Source: an uncultured Clostridia bacterium
GTDB lineage: Bacteria > Bacillota > Clostridia > TANB77 > CAG-508
Length of the DNA: 64,000 bases
Assembly: GCA_944386385.1 (NCBI GenBank)
Contig: CALXAV010000007.1
Location: 1-64,000 of the forward strand
Reading direction: 5' to 3'
Shown here: positions 9,738-20,589 of the stretch, one piece after another
Numbering within the stretch: the first letter of the stretch is position 1
Layout: every line of letters begins with the position of its first letter
Made by a program: the position numbers and the translations under genes
The notes under the pieces: model-generated
What the model was told of the DNA's origin: nothing
Seen by the model: only the letters and a program-made list of their open reading frames with translations
Database searches by the model: none

Positions 9738-9785
9738 GTTCTACTTTTTCCATTATTTTACCTCTCTTTAGTTTGATTTACCATT

Positions 9786-9814
9786 ATCTTATACAAAATA
9801 TTATTTTTTGTCAA
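9786..9814 (-). promoter_or_regulatory. SigA-type promoter of prepilin gene 1
   Basis: TTGACA (9809-9814) and TAAGAT (9786-9791) are separated by 17 bases. It lies about 35 bases upstream of the ATG at 9753. A near-identical promoter precedes paralogue 2. Confidence 0.8.
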
Positions 9815-9861
9815 TTGCTTTTCTCCCTCTTTTCACTAAGATTTGATTACAAAAAATAAAG

Positions 9862-9897
9862 AAGAACTAGAATTGTTTATTAATTAGTTCTTCCTTT
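9862..9897 (-). terminator. Terminator downstream of prepilin gene 2
   Basis: The stem AAGAACTA / TAGTTCTTC is homologous to the one after gene 1. It lies after the stop at 9917. Confidence 0.6.
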
Positions 9898-9916
9898 TAT
9901 ATTTCCTATTAAAGTT

Positions 9917-12241
<2,325 letters not shown>

Positions 12242-12289
12242 GTTCTACTTTTTTCATTATTTTACCTCTCTTTAGTTTGATTTATCATT

Positions 12290-12318
12290 ATCTTATACAA
12301 AATATCCATTTTTGTCAA
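12290..12318 (-). promoter_or_regulatory. SigA-type promoter of prepilin gene 2
   Basis: TTGACA (12313-12318), a 17-base spacer and TAAGAT (12290-12295). It matches the promoter of paralogue 1 in place and sequence. Confidence 0.8.
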
Positions 12319-12364
12319 TTGCTTTTTATTTATATCTTTACTAATATTAAATTACAAAAAATAA

Positions 12365-12402
12365 AGAAGAACTAAGAATTTTTATCTATTAGTTCTTCTT
12401 TT
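12365..12402 (-). terminator. Terminator downstream of prepilin gene 3
   Basis: The stem AAGAAGAACTAA / TTAGTTCTTCTT follows the stop at 12413. It is homologous to the two other cassette terminators. Confidence 0.65.
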
Positions 12403-12412
12403 TATATTTTAA

Positions 12413-14731
12413 TTAAAGTGCTACAAGTATTGGACGGAAGCCATTATAAAAAGTAGTTGTTCCATTTGTACGGTTAAAATTGAAGAATCCATTATGAACT
12501 AAGGATGTATAACCTCCACGTGTCATAAATGGAAAGTCTTGTGCAGGAAAATTAGCTCTATCATCGTTCCAAGAAGCAATAAACAAGTCTGAACTAGCTG
12601 AAGTTTCTTTAATAGCATCTCCAAACATAGTTATTTCCTTGTAATTATCAATATCAGTGTCTTCGGGACTTTTATATGGATATATTGTTACATATTTTGA
12701 ACTTATATTTCCTTCAGCAACTAGACTTGCTCCATGTATATTTAAATTAGCATTTTCATTTGCTATATAACCTGCTGTTATCTCATAAAGTCCCCCAACT
12801 AAATCATATACTCCATACATATTAAGTGTTGAGCTTGATTTTTGTCCTTCTTCTTGATCCCAAACATATATATTTTTATTATCATCATTAACTATCGGTG
12901 CATTTCCTGTTCTTATACTTATATTATCTATATCATCCTGCGTAACTATTGCATTATAATCATCGTCTGTTATCAATCCTGTTATTGCATAAACGCTTGT
13001 AATATTATTATTTACATTTATATTATTTAAATATGGCTCTACACCATTTGTTCCGTATTTACTCCATCCTAAATACGCTATTGCTCCCCATTCACTATTT
13101 TTCATTAAGTGACTATCTGTACTTGAACTACTCAATCCATATATATTTCCGTTATCTGTTAATGCTCTTGATATATCATAGCCATCACTTATCCTTATAT
13201 AATTCATTGAATATGTTATTGGCTGGAATGTTGGATATTTTATTGCTGTTGTAGTCTCGCCATATATTCCATCTAACCAGTTCCTTGCACTTACGGTTCC
13301 TTCACTACCAGTTCCTGTTTCTGTTGGCGCTGCCCATACTTGTGTATTACTATAATTTACATTACTCGCTACTACTTCTGTATCATTGTTTCCACTAGCA
13401 TATCCTGCTTCAAACTTCGCTACCCATATTCCTGTTAATTCTTTATCCCAACCTCCGTTTGCATAATCTATACTGCTTTCATCTGTAAATGCTGGATGTA
13501 CATAGTAATCACTTGTTGTGTCTACTATCTCATCTTTTGATGTTGCTCTTTTTGCTGTTTGTATATTTCCACCATTATCATAATATTGGTCTGTATCTCC
13601 TATTAGGAATTTTACATCTATAGTTCCACCCTTTGATTTATCACTAGGGTCTTCATACGTTATTTTATATGCAAACCTTGGTATCCACACCCACATGCTT
13701 CCATCTTCTGTTGTACTATTTGCCCACTTTTTATTTCCGTAGTCATACCATATGTTACTGTTAAATGCTGTATCTCCTAGTTTTATTGTCTCTCCTTTTG
13801 CGTTTCCTTCTGGTAATTTAAATGTTGTTTCTGTCATTCCTTCTAACATTTCTGGCGCATTTGCTTTTACTGCTTCTATTTGTTTCTCTTCTGATTCAAT
13901 ATTTCCATTTACTATCTTTACTGTATACATTCCTGGTTTGTCTACAAAGAAACTTAAATCTTCACTTGTTGACCAATAATCCTGACCTTCTAATTTATAC
14001 TTTACTTCCCATTTATCTATATATCCATCATTATATTCTATATTTGATATCTTTATATTACTTCTTCCATTTGTCCAGTTATCACATGATACTTCAAACG
14101 TTGGGCCTCCTGCATTTTTATCTTCATAGTCCACATTATATAATCCATTTGGTAGTTGGTCTAACGTATAATATGTTGTTCCTTCATATTCAAATCCTAA
14201 ATAACTTATTACACTTCTTTTTTGTATGTTTATAAAAAATTCTTCTTCTACTCCATCTATTCCCAAACTCTGTATAGTTTCTTGGTCGTAATACCTATAT
14301 CCTGTTTTATCTGCTATCCCTGATGCCTCACTTGTAAATACCTTATCTGCTTGTCCATCTAATTCTTTTCCTAAATTCAATACATCTTCGCCATTACTAT
14401 ACCTACCATATAAGTCGTTTACTTCTGTTTGCATTACTTTCATTTCTGTAGTAAATCTATTTAATTTTGATTGTCTTATTATTCCCACTCCACTATATGT
14501 TGCAATAGATGCTAGTATTAATAACACCACTATTGTAACTATTAAACTTATTAACGTTATTCCCTTAACTTCACCTATTTCTAATTTTCTTTTACTTTTA
14601 AACGTACAAAAAGATAGCAACAATAGCCTGCCTAACAGACTTTTATTACTATCTTCTTTATTATCTATTTTTATATTTTTTACTAACAACCTACTTGTGT
14701 GTGTGTGTGTGTACAGCCTCAAGGCTTTCAA
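12413..14731 (-). CDS. Prepilin-like surface protein 3 with FGE/C-lectin-like C terminus and (AC)n leader
   Basis: The third paralogue, 772 residues in the long frame. The leader has THTHT, the prepilin segment reads GITLISLIVTIVVLLILAS, and the first 430 residues are almost those of genes 1 and 2. The end (TRGGYTSLVHNGFFNFNRTNG, then GFRPILVAL) differs strongly from the paralogues at exposed-loop-like positions but keeps GG and GFR. The out-of-frame ATG is at 14747, behind AGAGAGGT, and the in-frame start is TTG 14731. No pilus assembly genes are in the window, so export and assembly must be encoded elsewhere. Confidence 0.8.
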   Translation of the reverse strand: MKALRLYTHTHTSRLLVKNIKIDNKEDSNKSLLGRLLLLSFCTFKSKRKLEIGEVKGITLISLIVTIVVLLILASIATYSGVGIIRQSKLNRFTTEMKVMQTEVNDLYGRYSNGEDVLNLGKELDGQADKVFTSEASGIADKTGYRYYDQETIQSLGIDGVEEEFFINIQKRSVISYLGFEYEGTTYYTLDQLPNGLYNVDYEDKNAGGPTFEVSCDNWTNGRSNIKISNIEYNDGYIDKWEVKYKLEGQDYWSTSEDLSFFVDKPGMYTVKIVNGNIESEEKQIEAVKANAPEMLEGMTETTFKLPEGNAKGETIKLGDTAFNSNIWYDYGNKKWANSTTEDGSMWVWIPRFAYKITYEDPSDKSKGGTIDVKFLIGDTDQYYDNGGNIQTAKRATSKDEIVDTTSDYYVHPAFTDESSIDYANGGWDKELTGIWVAKFEAGYASGNNDTEVVASNVNYSNTQVWAAPTETGTGSEGTVSARNWLDGIYGETTTAIKYPTFQPITYSMNYIRISDGYDISRALTDNGNIYGLSSSSTDSHLMKNSEWGAIAYLGWSKYGTNGVEPYLNNINVNNNITSVYAITGLITDDDYNAIVTQDDIDNISIRTGNAPIVNDDNKNIYVWDQEEGQKSSSTLNMYGVYDLVGGLYEITAGYIANENANLNIHGASLVAEGNISSKYVTIYPYKSPEDTDIDNYKEITMFGDAIKETSASSDLFIASWNDDRANFPAQDFPFMTRGGYTSLVHNGFFNFNRTNGTTTFYNGFRPILVAL
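14696..14712. repeat. Dinucleotide tract (AC)8A in the leader of prepilin gene 3
   Basis: A 17-bp alternating tract in the same position and phase as the tracts of paralogues 1 and 2. Confidence 0.9.
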
Positions 14732-14841
14732 GTTCTACTTTTTTCATTCTATCTACCTCTCTTTAGTTCTAATTTAACATTATCTTATATAAAATCTTAT
14801 TTTTTCAATCTGTTATTATTATCTAATTCATAATAATAAAG

Positions 14842-17001
14842 TTAAAGAGCTATAAGTACTGAGCGGAATCCATAATTCATGGTTTCTGAACCCGCTACAC
14901 GATTAAAAGCAAAAAGTCCTGCTGCTGAGTTTTCGCTTAAAAAACTTCCCCCTCTACAAGAAAAAGCTCCATATAAAGCATGTATATATGAATAATCATT
15001 ATTCCATGACAATCTACCATTTCCTGTAGAAGTTTCTCGAATTGCATCTCCAAATATTTTTGTGTTTACTGCATAATTTCCTATACTCGCTATATTTAAA
15101 TTGGTTTCATTTTCTTCTATACTAGTATTATCACTTGCACTATCATGCGGATAAACTGTTACATATTTTGTACTTATTGTTTTTAAAGTTTCATTTTCAT
15201 ATGTTATATTTGCACCATTTACCTTTAAATTTTCATTATTATTTGCAACATATGCAGCTGTTTTATCCCATAATCCTCCATTCAAATCATAAACACCATA
15301 CATATTTAATGTTGAGCTTGATTTTTGTCCCTCTATTTGATCCCAAGCATATATTCCATTACTTGCTACATTTCCACTTCTATTATTTATGTTAGTTATA
15401 TCCTCTTGTGTTATTATGTTTTGACCTCCTATAGTTGTACCTGTATTTAAACCTGTTACTGCATATATTCTTTCTACATTGCCATTTAAATTTATATTAT
15501 TCTTATATGGCTCGTTTTTATTTGTACCATATTTACTCCACGTCAAATATACTGTTGCTCCCCATTCGCTATTTTTCATTAAATGTGAGTCTGTACTTGA
15601 TGAATTAAAACCATATATATTTCCCTCTTCTGTTAATGCCCTTGAAATATTATATTCATCATTTATGGTATTATAATTCATAGAATACGTAATCGGTCTA
15701 AAAGTTGGATATTTCACTGATGTTGTTGTACTATGGGATCCATTTAGCCAATCTTTTCCAGTTTTACTATAATTTACATTACTCGCTACAACTTCTGTAT
15801 CATTGTTTCCGCTAGGATATCCTGCTTCAAACTTTGCTACCCATATTCCTGTTAACTCTTTGTCCCAGCCTCCATTAGCATAATCAATGCTGCTTTCATC
15901 TGTAAATGCTGGATGTACATAGTAATCACTTGTTGTGTCTACTATCTCATCTTTTGATGTCGCTCTTTTTGCTGTTTGTATATTTCCGCTATTATCATAA
16001 TATTGGTCTGTATCTCCTATTAGGAATTTTACATCTATAGTTCCACCCTTTGATTTATCACTAGGGTCATTATATGTTATTTTATATGCATATCTTGGTA
16101 TCCATACCCACATGCTTCCATCTTCTGTTGTACTGTTTGCCCATTTCTTATTACCATAATCATACCATATGTTACTGTTAAATGCTGTATCTCCTAATTT
16201 TATTGTCTCCCCTTGACTACTTCCTTCTGGTAATTTAAATGTTGTTTCTGTCATTCCTTCTAACATCTCTGGTGCATTTGCTTTTACTGCTTCTATTTGT
16301 TTCTCTTCTGATTCAATATTTCCATTTACTATCTTTACTGTATACATTCCCGGTTTGTCTACAAAGAAACTTAAATCTTCACTTGTTGACCAATAATCTT
16401 GTCCCTCTAATTTATACTTTACTTCCCATTTATCTATATATCCATCATTATATTCTATATTTGTTATCTTGATATTACTTTTTCCATTTGTCCAGTTATC
16501 ACATGTCACTTCAAATGTTGGTCCGTTTTCATTTTTATCTTTATAATCTACATTATAAAGTCCTTGTGGTAATTGGTCTAATGTGTAATATGTTGTTCCT
16601 TCATATTCAAATCCTAAATAACTTACTACACTTCTTTTTTGTACGTTTACAAAAAATTCTTCTTCTACTCCGTCTATTCCTAAGCTTTGTATAGTCTCTT
16701 GGTCATAATATCTATATCCTGTTTTATCAGTTATTCCAGATGCTCCACTTGTAAATACCTTATCTGCTTGGTTATCCAATTCTTTTCCTAAGTTTACTAA
16801 ATCAGTTTCTCCACTACTATATCTATCATACAAATCATTTACTTCTGTTTGCATTACCTTCATCTCTGTTGTAAATCTATTCAATTTAGATTGTCTTATT
16901 ATTCCTACTCCACTATATGTTGCAATACTTGCCAATATTAATAATACAACTATTGTAATTATTAAAGCAATCAAAGTAATTCCTTTATTTTCTCTTTTCA
17001 T
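14842..17001 (-). CDS. Prepilin-like surface protein 4, without repeat leader
   Basis: The fourth paralogue is 719 residues. It starts directly before the prepilin segment (MKRENKGITLIALIITIVV) with a GGAGGAAC ribosome binding site, and it lacks the AC-repeat leader. The rest follows the same order: coiled region, Ig-like section, and FGE/C-lectin-like domain ending CRGGSF and GFRSVLIAL. The ATG start shows where translation of this family normally begins, which makes the leader in the other three copies an added module. It lies just downstream of tRNA-Gln on the same strand. Unlike the others it has no obvious cassette terminator. Confidence 0.85.
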   Translation of the reverse strand: MKRENKGITLIALIITIVVLLILASIATYSGVGIIRQSKLNRFTTEMKVMQTEVNDLYDRYSSGETDLVNLGKELDNQADKVFTSGASGITDKTGYRYYDQETIQSLGIDGVEEEFFVNVQKRSVVSYLGFEYEGTTYYTLDQLPQGLYNVDYKDKNENGPTFEVTCDNWTNGKSNIKITNIEYNDGYIDKWEVKYKLEGQDYWSTSEDLSFFVDKPGMYTVKIVNGNIESEEKQIEAVKANAPEMLEGMTETTFKLPEGSSQGETIKLGDTAFNSNIWYDYGNKKWANSTTEDGSMWVWIPRYAYKITYNDPSDKSKGGTIDVKFLIGDTDQYYDNSGNIQTAKRATSKDEIVDTTSDYYVHPAFTDESSIDYANGGWDKELTGIWVAKFEAGYPSGNNDTEVVASNVNYSKTGKDWLNGSHSTTTSVKYPTFRPITYSMNYNTINDEYNISRALTEEGNIYGFNSSSTDSHLMKNSEWGATVYLTWSKYGTNKNEPYKNNINLNGNVERIYAVTGLNTGTTIGGQNIITQEDITNINNRSGNVASNGIYAWDQIEGQKSSSTLNMYGVYDLNGGLWDKTAAYVANNNENLKVNGANITYENETLKTISTKYVTVYPHDSASDNTSIEENETNLNIASIGNYAVNTKIFGDAIRETSTGNGRLSWNNDYSYIHALYGAFSCRGGSFLSENSAAGLFAFNRVAGSETMNYGFRSVLIAL

Positions 17002-17067
17002 TAGTTCCTCCTATTATAAAATAAGCTAGCCTGTATTTATGTTGAAACCAAGCTAGCAAAATTATTT

Positions 17068-17142
17068 TGGCTGGGGTACTGTGATTCGAACACAGGAATG
17101 TCGGAACCAGAATCCGATGCCTTACCACTTGGCGATACCCCA
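17068..17142 (-). tRNA. tRNA-Gln (anticodon CUG)
   Basis: The acceptor TGGGGTA pairs with TACCCCA and CCA is encoded (17068-17070). The anticodon arm TCGGA-TTCTGGT-TCCGA gives CTG, reading CAG. The T arm TGTGTTCGAATCACA is canonical. Confidence 0.93.
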
Positions 17143-17256
17143 ATGTTTACTTTCATATTATAACAGATAAATTTTAAATTATAAATACTTTTTTAAAAAT
17201 TTATTTCATTATTGTTTTTCTTTATTTGTATTTGTTTTTTTATTTTTCTATAAAAC

Positions 17257-17285
17257 AAAACCAGAGATTTTTCTCTCTGGTTTAT
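17257..17285 (-). terminator. Terminator downstream of the YgjP-like gene
   Basis: The stem AAACCAGAGA / TCTCTCTGGTTT has a short A/T loop and is followed on the minus strand by TTTTG. It overlaps the region just after the stop at 17289. Confidence 0.7.
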
Positions 17286-17288
17286 ATT

Positions 17289-17810
17289 TTATAATTTCTT
17301 TAATATCTCTTCATATCTTTCATAATCTGGTTCATATTTTGCAAGTAATTTATAAAAAGCTTTACAATGTGTTTTATATTTTAGATGGCAATATTGATGT
17401 AAAACAACATAATCAATTATCTTTCTTCCGTATTTTACAACCTCAGGATTAATTGTTATTTTACTATCCTCACATTTTCCTATTCCTTGTAATCTTTTTA
17501 TCTCATATTCTTCCGGAGCAAATCCTAACATTATTCTTGTTTTTTCCATTGCTCTTTCAATTTCTACGTTTGCAATTTGTTCGTACATTTTCTCAATTGC
17601 TAAATCTAAAATTGCTATATTTGACATTTTTTTATACTTGTTAGGTAGTGATATTTTTATAGTTTTTCCTTCTACATCTAACTCAGTAATTTTAATATTT
17701 TTATATATAATTTTAACTCTGTAATCTATTCCTAATACTGGTACTGGATGTCTCTCTATGCTACTATTTACAGTTAATTTAACGTTTGTTCTTCTTTTTA
17801 CTATATTCAT
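17289..17810 (-). CDS. YgjP/SprT-like metallopeptidase family protein with HQYCH in place of HExxH
   Basis: The 173 residues match the YgjP-like (M48-related, DUF45) family: a beta-rich N terminus ending KTIKISLPNKYK, then VVLHQYCHLKYKTHCKAFYKLLAKYEPDY. The expected zinc and catalytic motif is HELCHL followed by H..F. The two zinc His and the distal His are present, but the catalytic Glu is Gln (CAA for GAA). The protein may bind metal without hydrolysing, or the change may be lineage specific. The start ATG is preceded by AAGGAGTG. It is a single gene between tRNA-Gln and the rplS operon. Confidence 0.75.
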   Translation of the reverse strand: MNIVKRRTNVKLTVNSSIERHPVPVLGIDYRVKIIYKNIKITELDVEGKTIKISLPNKYKKMSNIAILDLAIEKMYEQIANVEIERAMEKTRIMLGFAPEEYEIKRLQGIGKCEDSKITINPEVVKYGRKIIDYVVLHQYCHLKYKTHCKAFYKLLAKYEPDYERYEEILKKL

Positions 17811-17996
17811 TTTATATCACTCCTTGTCAAAATCTTGTTTTACGAATTGCTGTTCGCTTTTGTTGCTCTTATTTTATATTTTGTTTTCTATTTTGTCAAT
17901 AGTTTTTTATAAAAAAATCAAAATATTTGTTCGGTATTTTTTGTATCCCTTTTATAGCAACATTTTGACAAGAAAAAATTTTTTATAGAACAAAAA

Positions 17997-18033
17997 ATGA
18001 GACAAAAAAAGGTCCGTCCCTAATTTGTCTCAT
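17997..18033. repeat. Hairpin with GTCCGTCCC, variant of the REP-like family, downstream of rplS
   Basis: The stem TGAGACAAA / TTTGTCTCA encloses GGTCCGTCCC. Read on the minus strand, it follows the rplS stop and contains GGGACGGACC. It may serve as the operon terminator. The loop resembles the CCCCGTCC hairpins elsewhere in the window. Confidence 0.6.
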
Positions 18034-18040
18034 TTATTTA

Positions 18041-18622
18041 TTATTCAGCCTTTTTATCTTCTTTAGCTGGTTCTTCAGTTTTTGCTTCTTCTTTTACAGG
18101 CTCTTCTTTAACTGTTTCAACTGGTTCTTCTGTTACAGTATCTACAGTTTCTTGTACTGTTGGTTCTGCAGTCTCTACTGCTGGTGCTTCTTCTGGAGCG
18201 CTTTCTACTGGAGCTTCCTCTACTACTGGTTCTTCTACTAAATCTTCTTTAATAGTAATTTCTCTGTTTTCAATTCTTGCTCCAACTTGCTCTTTAGTCT
18301 TAGCAGCTTTACCTAATCTATCTCTTAAGTAGAATAATCTAGCTCTTCTTGCTTTACCTACTCTTACTAATTCTACTTTTTCAACTAAAGGTGAATGTAC
18401 TAAGAATGTTTTTTCAACACCTACACCGTAAGAGATTTTTCTTACTGTAAATGATTGATTAACTCCTCCACCTTGTACTTTAATTATGATTCCTTCAAAA
18501 ACTTGGATTCTTTCTTTGTTTCCTTCTTTAATTCTTACGTGTACTCTAACTGTATTACCAACTTTTAATTCTGGTATTTTATTTTTCAATTGTTCATGTT
18601 CAATTGATTTAATAATATCCAT
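18041..18622 (-). CDS. rplS: Ribosomal protein bL19 with long acidic C-terminal tail
   Basis: bL19 sits at the 30S-50S interface. Residues 1-115 are typical ([35 protein letters not shown] [29 protein letters not shown]). The normal protein ends near there. Here about 75 further residues follow, rich in Glu, Pro, Val, Ala and Thr ([20 protein letters not shown]), with no predicted fold. The start follows AAAAGGAGGATATT. The gene closes the ylxM-ffh-rpsP-khpA-rimM-trmD-rplS cluster. Confidence 0.96.
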   Translation of the reverse strand: MDIIKSIEHEQLKNKIPELKVGNTVRVHVRIKEGNKERIQVFEGIIIKVQGGGVNQSFTVRKISYGVGVEKTFLVHSPLVEKVELVRVGKARRARLFYLRDRLGKAAKTKEQVGARIENREITIKEDLVEEPVVEEAPVESAPEEAPAVETAEPTVQETVDTVTEEPVETVKEEPVKEEAKTEEPAKEDKKAE

Positions 18623-18651
18623 TTTAGAATATCCTCCTTTTCTTCCTAATT

Positions 18652-18695
18652 TTATTTTTTAGAGCGGTGCACTTGGGATTTTGCACTTCTTTTCT
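18652..18695 (-). promoter_or_regulatory. Putative L19 leader (autoregulatory mRNA element)
   Basis: Between trmD and rplS, the minus strand has a small hairpin GTGCA / TGCAC followed by CGCTCT and then the rplS ribosome binding site. Position and motif fit the Firmicutes L19 ribosomal leader. The assignment rests on position and a short motif, so it is tentative. Confidence 0.4.
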
Positions 18696-18732
18696 TTTTT
18701 TATCTTCTTTATTTTTTACTTTTTGTTTACTA

Positions 18733-19404
18733 TTATTTATTTAATAATAAGTCAGGTCTTTTTTTCTTTGTTAATTCTAAAGATTGTTCTTTTCTCCATT
18801 CATCTATTCTTTGATGGTTTCCTGAAAGTAAAATCTCTGGAACTTTCATTCCTTCAAAAACCTCTGGCCTTGTATATTGTGGATATTCAAGTAATCCATT
18901 TGAGAAGCTTTCTTCTTTTATAGAATCTTCGCTTAGGACTCCTTTTACATATCTACTTACACTATCAATTAGTACCATTGCTGGAAGTTCTCCACCTGTT
19001 AGTATATAATCTCCAATAGATATTTCTTCGTCCACTATCTTATCAAGAATTCTTTGGTCAATTCCTTCATAATGTCCACAAAGAATTATTAAATGTTCTT
19101 CTTTAGATAACTCTACAACCTTTTTTTGATTTAATGTTTTACCTTGTGGAGACATATATATCACTTTAGCATTATCTTTATTATTTAAAGATTGGTATGC
19201 TCTATATACTACATCTGGCATCATTACCATACCAGCTCCACCACCATATGGAGTGTCATCTACTTTATTATGTTTATTTTCCGAAAAATCTCTAATATTA
19301 ACTAAATTAATATTAATTTGTTTATTTTTCTTAGCTCTTCCTATTATGCTTTCATTTAAACTAGAAAACATTTCTGGAAAAAGTGTTAAAACATCAAATT
19401 GCAT
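18733..19404 (-). CDS. trmD: tRNA (guanine37-N1)-methyltransferase TrmD
   Basis: TrmD methylates G37 in tRNAs that have G36, which guards against +1 frameshifting. The trefoil-knot SPOUT motifs are clear: DVLTLFPEMF, DDTPYGGGAGMVM, YMSPQGKTLNQ, ILCGHYEGIDQRI and SIGDYILTGGELPAMV. Length about 223 is normal. I prefer the start at 19404 (MQFDVLTLF), because GGAGG lies immediately upstream. RimM ends 14 bases before it. Its presence is relevant to the frameshift hypothesis because G37 methylation affects frame maintenance. Confidence 0.96.
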   Translation of the reverse strand: MQFDVLTLFPEMFSSLNESIIGRAKKNKQININLVNIRDFSENKHNKVDDTPYGGGAGMVMMPDVVYRAYQSLNNKDNAKVIYMSPQGKTLNQKKVVELSKEEHLIILCGHYEGIDQRILDKIVDEEISIGDYILTGGELPAMVLIDSVSRYVKGVLSEDSIKEESFSNGLLEYPQYTRPEVFEGMKVPEILLSGNHQRIDEWRKEQSLELTKKKRPDLLLNK

Positions 19405-19417
19405 TTTTTCCTCCATA

Positions 19418-19927
19418 TTACACTAATCCTGGAATTAGGTGTACTATCATTTTTCTTTGTTCCATATCAATGCTTTTAATCACATCTTCTATTGCTGGTA
19501 AAAGAATTTGTTTACCTAATTCATTTTTTACAACATATATATCCGAACTTCCAGAATTGAATACATCATCTAGAATTCCTAATTTTTCACCCTCATCGGT
19601 ATATACTTCTAGTCCTATCATATCAACAATATAATAAGTTCCTTCCTCTAGAGGCTCTTCTTCATCACGGTCTACTACTAAATAGTGATTACGTAATAAA
19701 TTAGCATCTTCTGGATTTTCTATACCTTTAAATTTTATTAGTACCATTTCTTTATGATATTTAACTTCTTCAATTTCATATTCTTTTCTAGTATTTTTAT
19801 TTTGGATATATACTTTTTTTAAATTGTCAAATCTTTTTTTAGTATCATCTGTAAATGGTTTTACTTTAACCATACCTTTGATACCAAAAGTATTTACTAT
19901 TTGACCAATTTCAAGATATTTTGTCAT
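19418..19927 (-). CDS. rimM: 16S rRNA processing protein RimM
   Basis: RimM binds ribosomal protein S19 and helps 30S head maturation. The N-terminal RimM fold (YLEIGQIVNTFGIKGMVKVKP) and the PRC-barrel C-terminal half (GTYYIVDMIGLEVYTDEGEKLG) are both present. The end (LLPAIEDVIKSIDMEQRKMIVHLIPGL) is typical. The start at 19927 (MTKYLEIG) is preferred over 19942 because of a GGAG nine bases upstream. It lies between khpA and trmD in the conserved order. Confidence 0.95.
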   Translation of the reverse strand: MTKYLEIGQIVNTFGIKGMVKVKPFTDDTKKRFDNLKKVYIQNKNTRKEYEIEEVKYHKEMVLIKFKGIENPEDANLLRNHYLVVDRDEEEPLEEGTYYIVDMIGLEVYTDEGEKLGILDDVFNSGSSDIYVVKNELGKQILLPAIEDVIKSIDMEQRKMIVHLIPGLV

Positions 19928-19942
19928 ATTTAAATACTCCAA

Positions 19943-20173
19943 TTATCCTATAAATTCAACTAACACTTTTTTGTGTTCTTTTGAAGCTACTGATTTCATG
20001 ACTGTACGTATAGATTTAGCAAGTCTACCTTGTCTACCTATAACTTTACCCATGTCCTCTTTTGCTACTTTTACTTCAAAAGTAGTAGTTTTTTCATCTT
20101 CTTTTTTAGTTATTTCAACAGCTTCTTTATTATCTACTAAATTTGAAATAATAATTTTCAATAGTTCTTCCAT
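19943..20173 (-). CDS. khpA: KH-domain RNA-binding protein KhpA
   Basis: KhpA is a small RNA-binding protein that in other Firmicutes acts with KhpB in cell division and RNA control. The single KH domain has the GxxG loop in MGKVIGRQGRLAKSIRT. The start at 20173 gives 76 residues, the family length; the upstream ATG overlaps the GGAGGTAGAC ribosome binding site itself. It lies between rpsP and rimM as in most Clostridia. Confidence 0.94.
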   Translation of the reverse strand: MEELLKIIISNLVDNKEAVEITKKEDEKTTTFEVKVAKEDMGKVIGRQGRLAKSIRTVMKSVASKEHKKVLVEFIG

Positions 20174-20225
20174 GTCTACCTCCATTTAATCCATAATTGG
20201 ACTTTAAAAGGATTTTTTAAGTTAA

Positions 20226-20459
20226 TTATTTAACTTTTTCCATTAAGTCTTTTACTGTTGGTGTTGGTTTAGCACCATTTTTAATCCATTGTTCTAATTT
20301 TTCTTTATCTACAACTATTGTAGATGGTTCTGTCATTGGATCATATGTTCCTATTTGCTCGATTATTTTACCATCTCTTGGAGATCTTGAATCTGCAACT
20401 ACTATATGATAAAATGGAGCTTTTTTCTTTCCTTGTCTTTGTAATCTGATTTTTACCAT
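20226..20459 (-). CDS. rpsP: Ribosomal protein bS16
   Basis: bS16 is a 30S assembly protein. The sequence [41 protein letters not shown] is typical. The start at 20459 is supported by GGAGGTG upstream; an apparent in-frame GTG start overlaps that site. It follows ffh after a 130-bp spacer with two hairpins. Confidence 0.97.
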   Translation of the reverse strand: MVKIRLQRQGKKKAPFYHIVVADSRSPRDGKIIEQIGTYDPMTEPSTIVVDKEKLEQWIKNGAKPTPTVKDLMEKVK

Positions 20460-20499
20460 TTCTTTCACCTCCGGATTTAGAATAATTTATATAAAGTTT

Positions 20500-20574
20500 A
20501 TATGAATGCAATTTAACAAATTAAATTGCATAAGTTATCTGTAACTCGCTTCGCTTTGTACAGCTAACTTAATA
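20500..20574. other. Two hairpins in the ffh-rpsP spacer
   Basis: The first is TGCAATTTAA / TTAAATTGCA (about 20506-20530). The second pairs AAGTTA-CTGTA with TACAG-TAACTT (about 20531-20570). They could terminate or attenuate between ffh and rpsP. Neither has a clear U-run. Confidence 0.4.
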
Positions 20575-20589
20575 ACTTAATAACAATAA

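Noticed and set aside
20468..20475. Another CGGA shift site upstream of rpsP (CCGGAGG)
   Set aside because: The CGGA here is part of the rpsP ribosome binding site outside the coding sequence; rpsP is complete without it.
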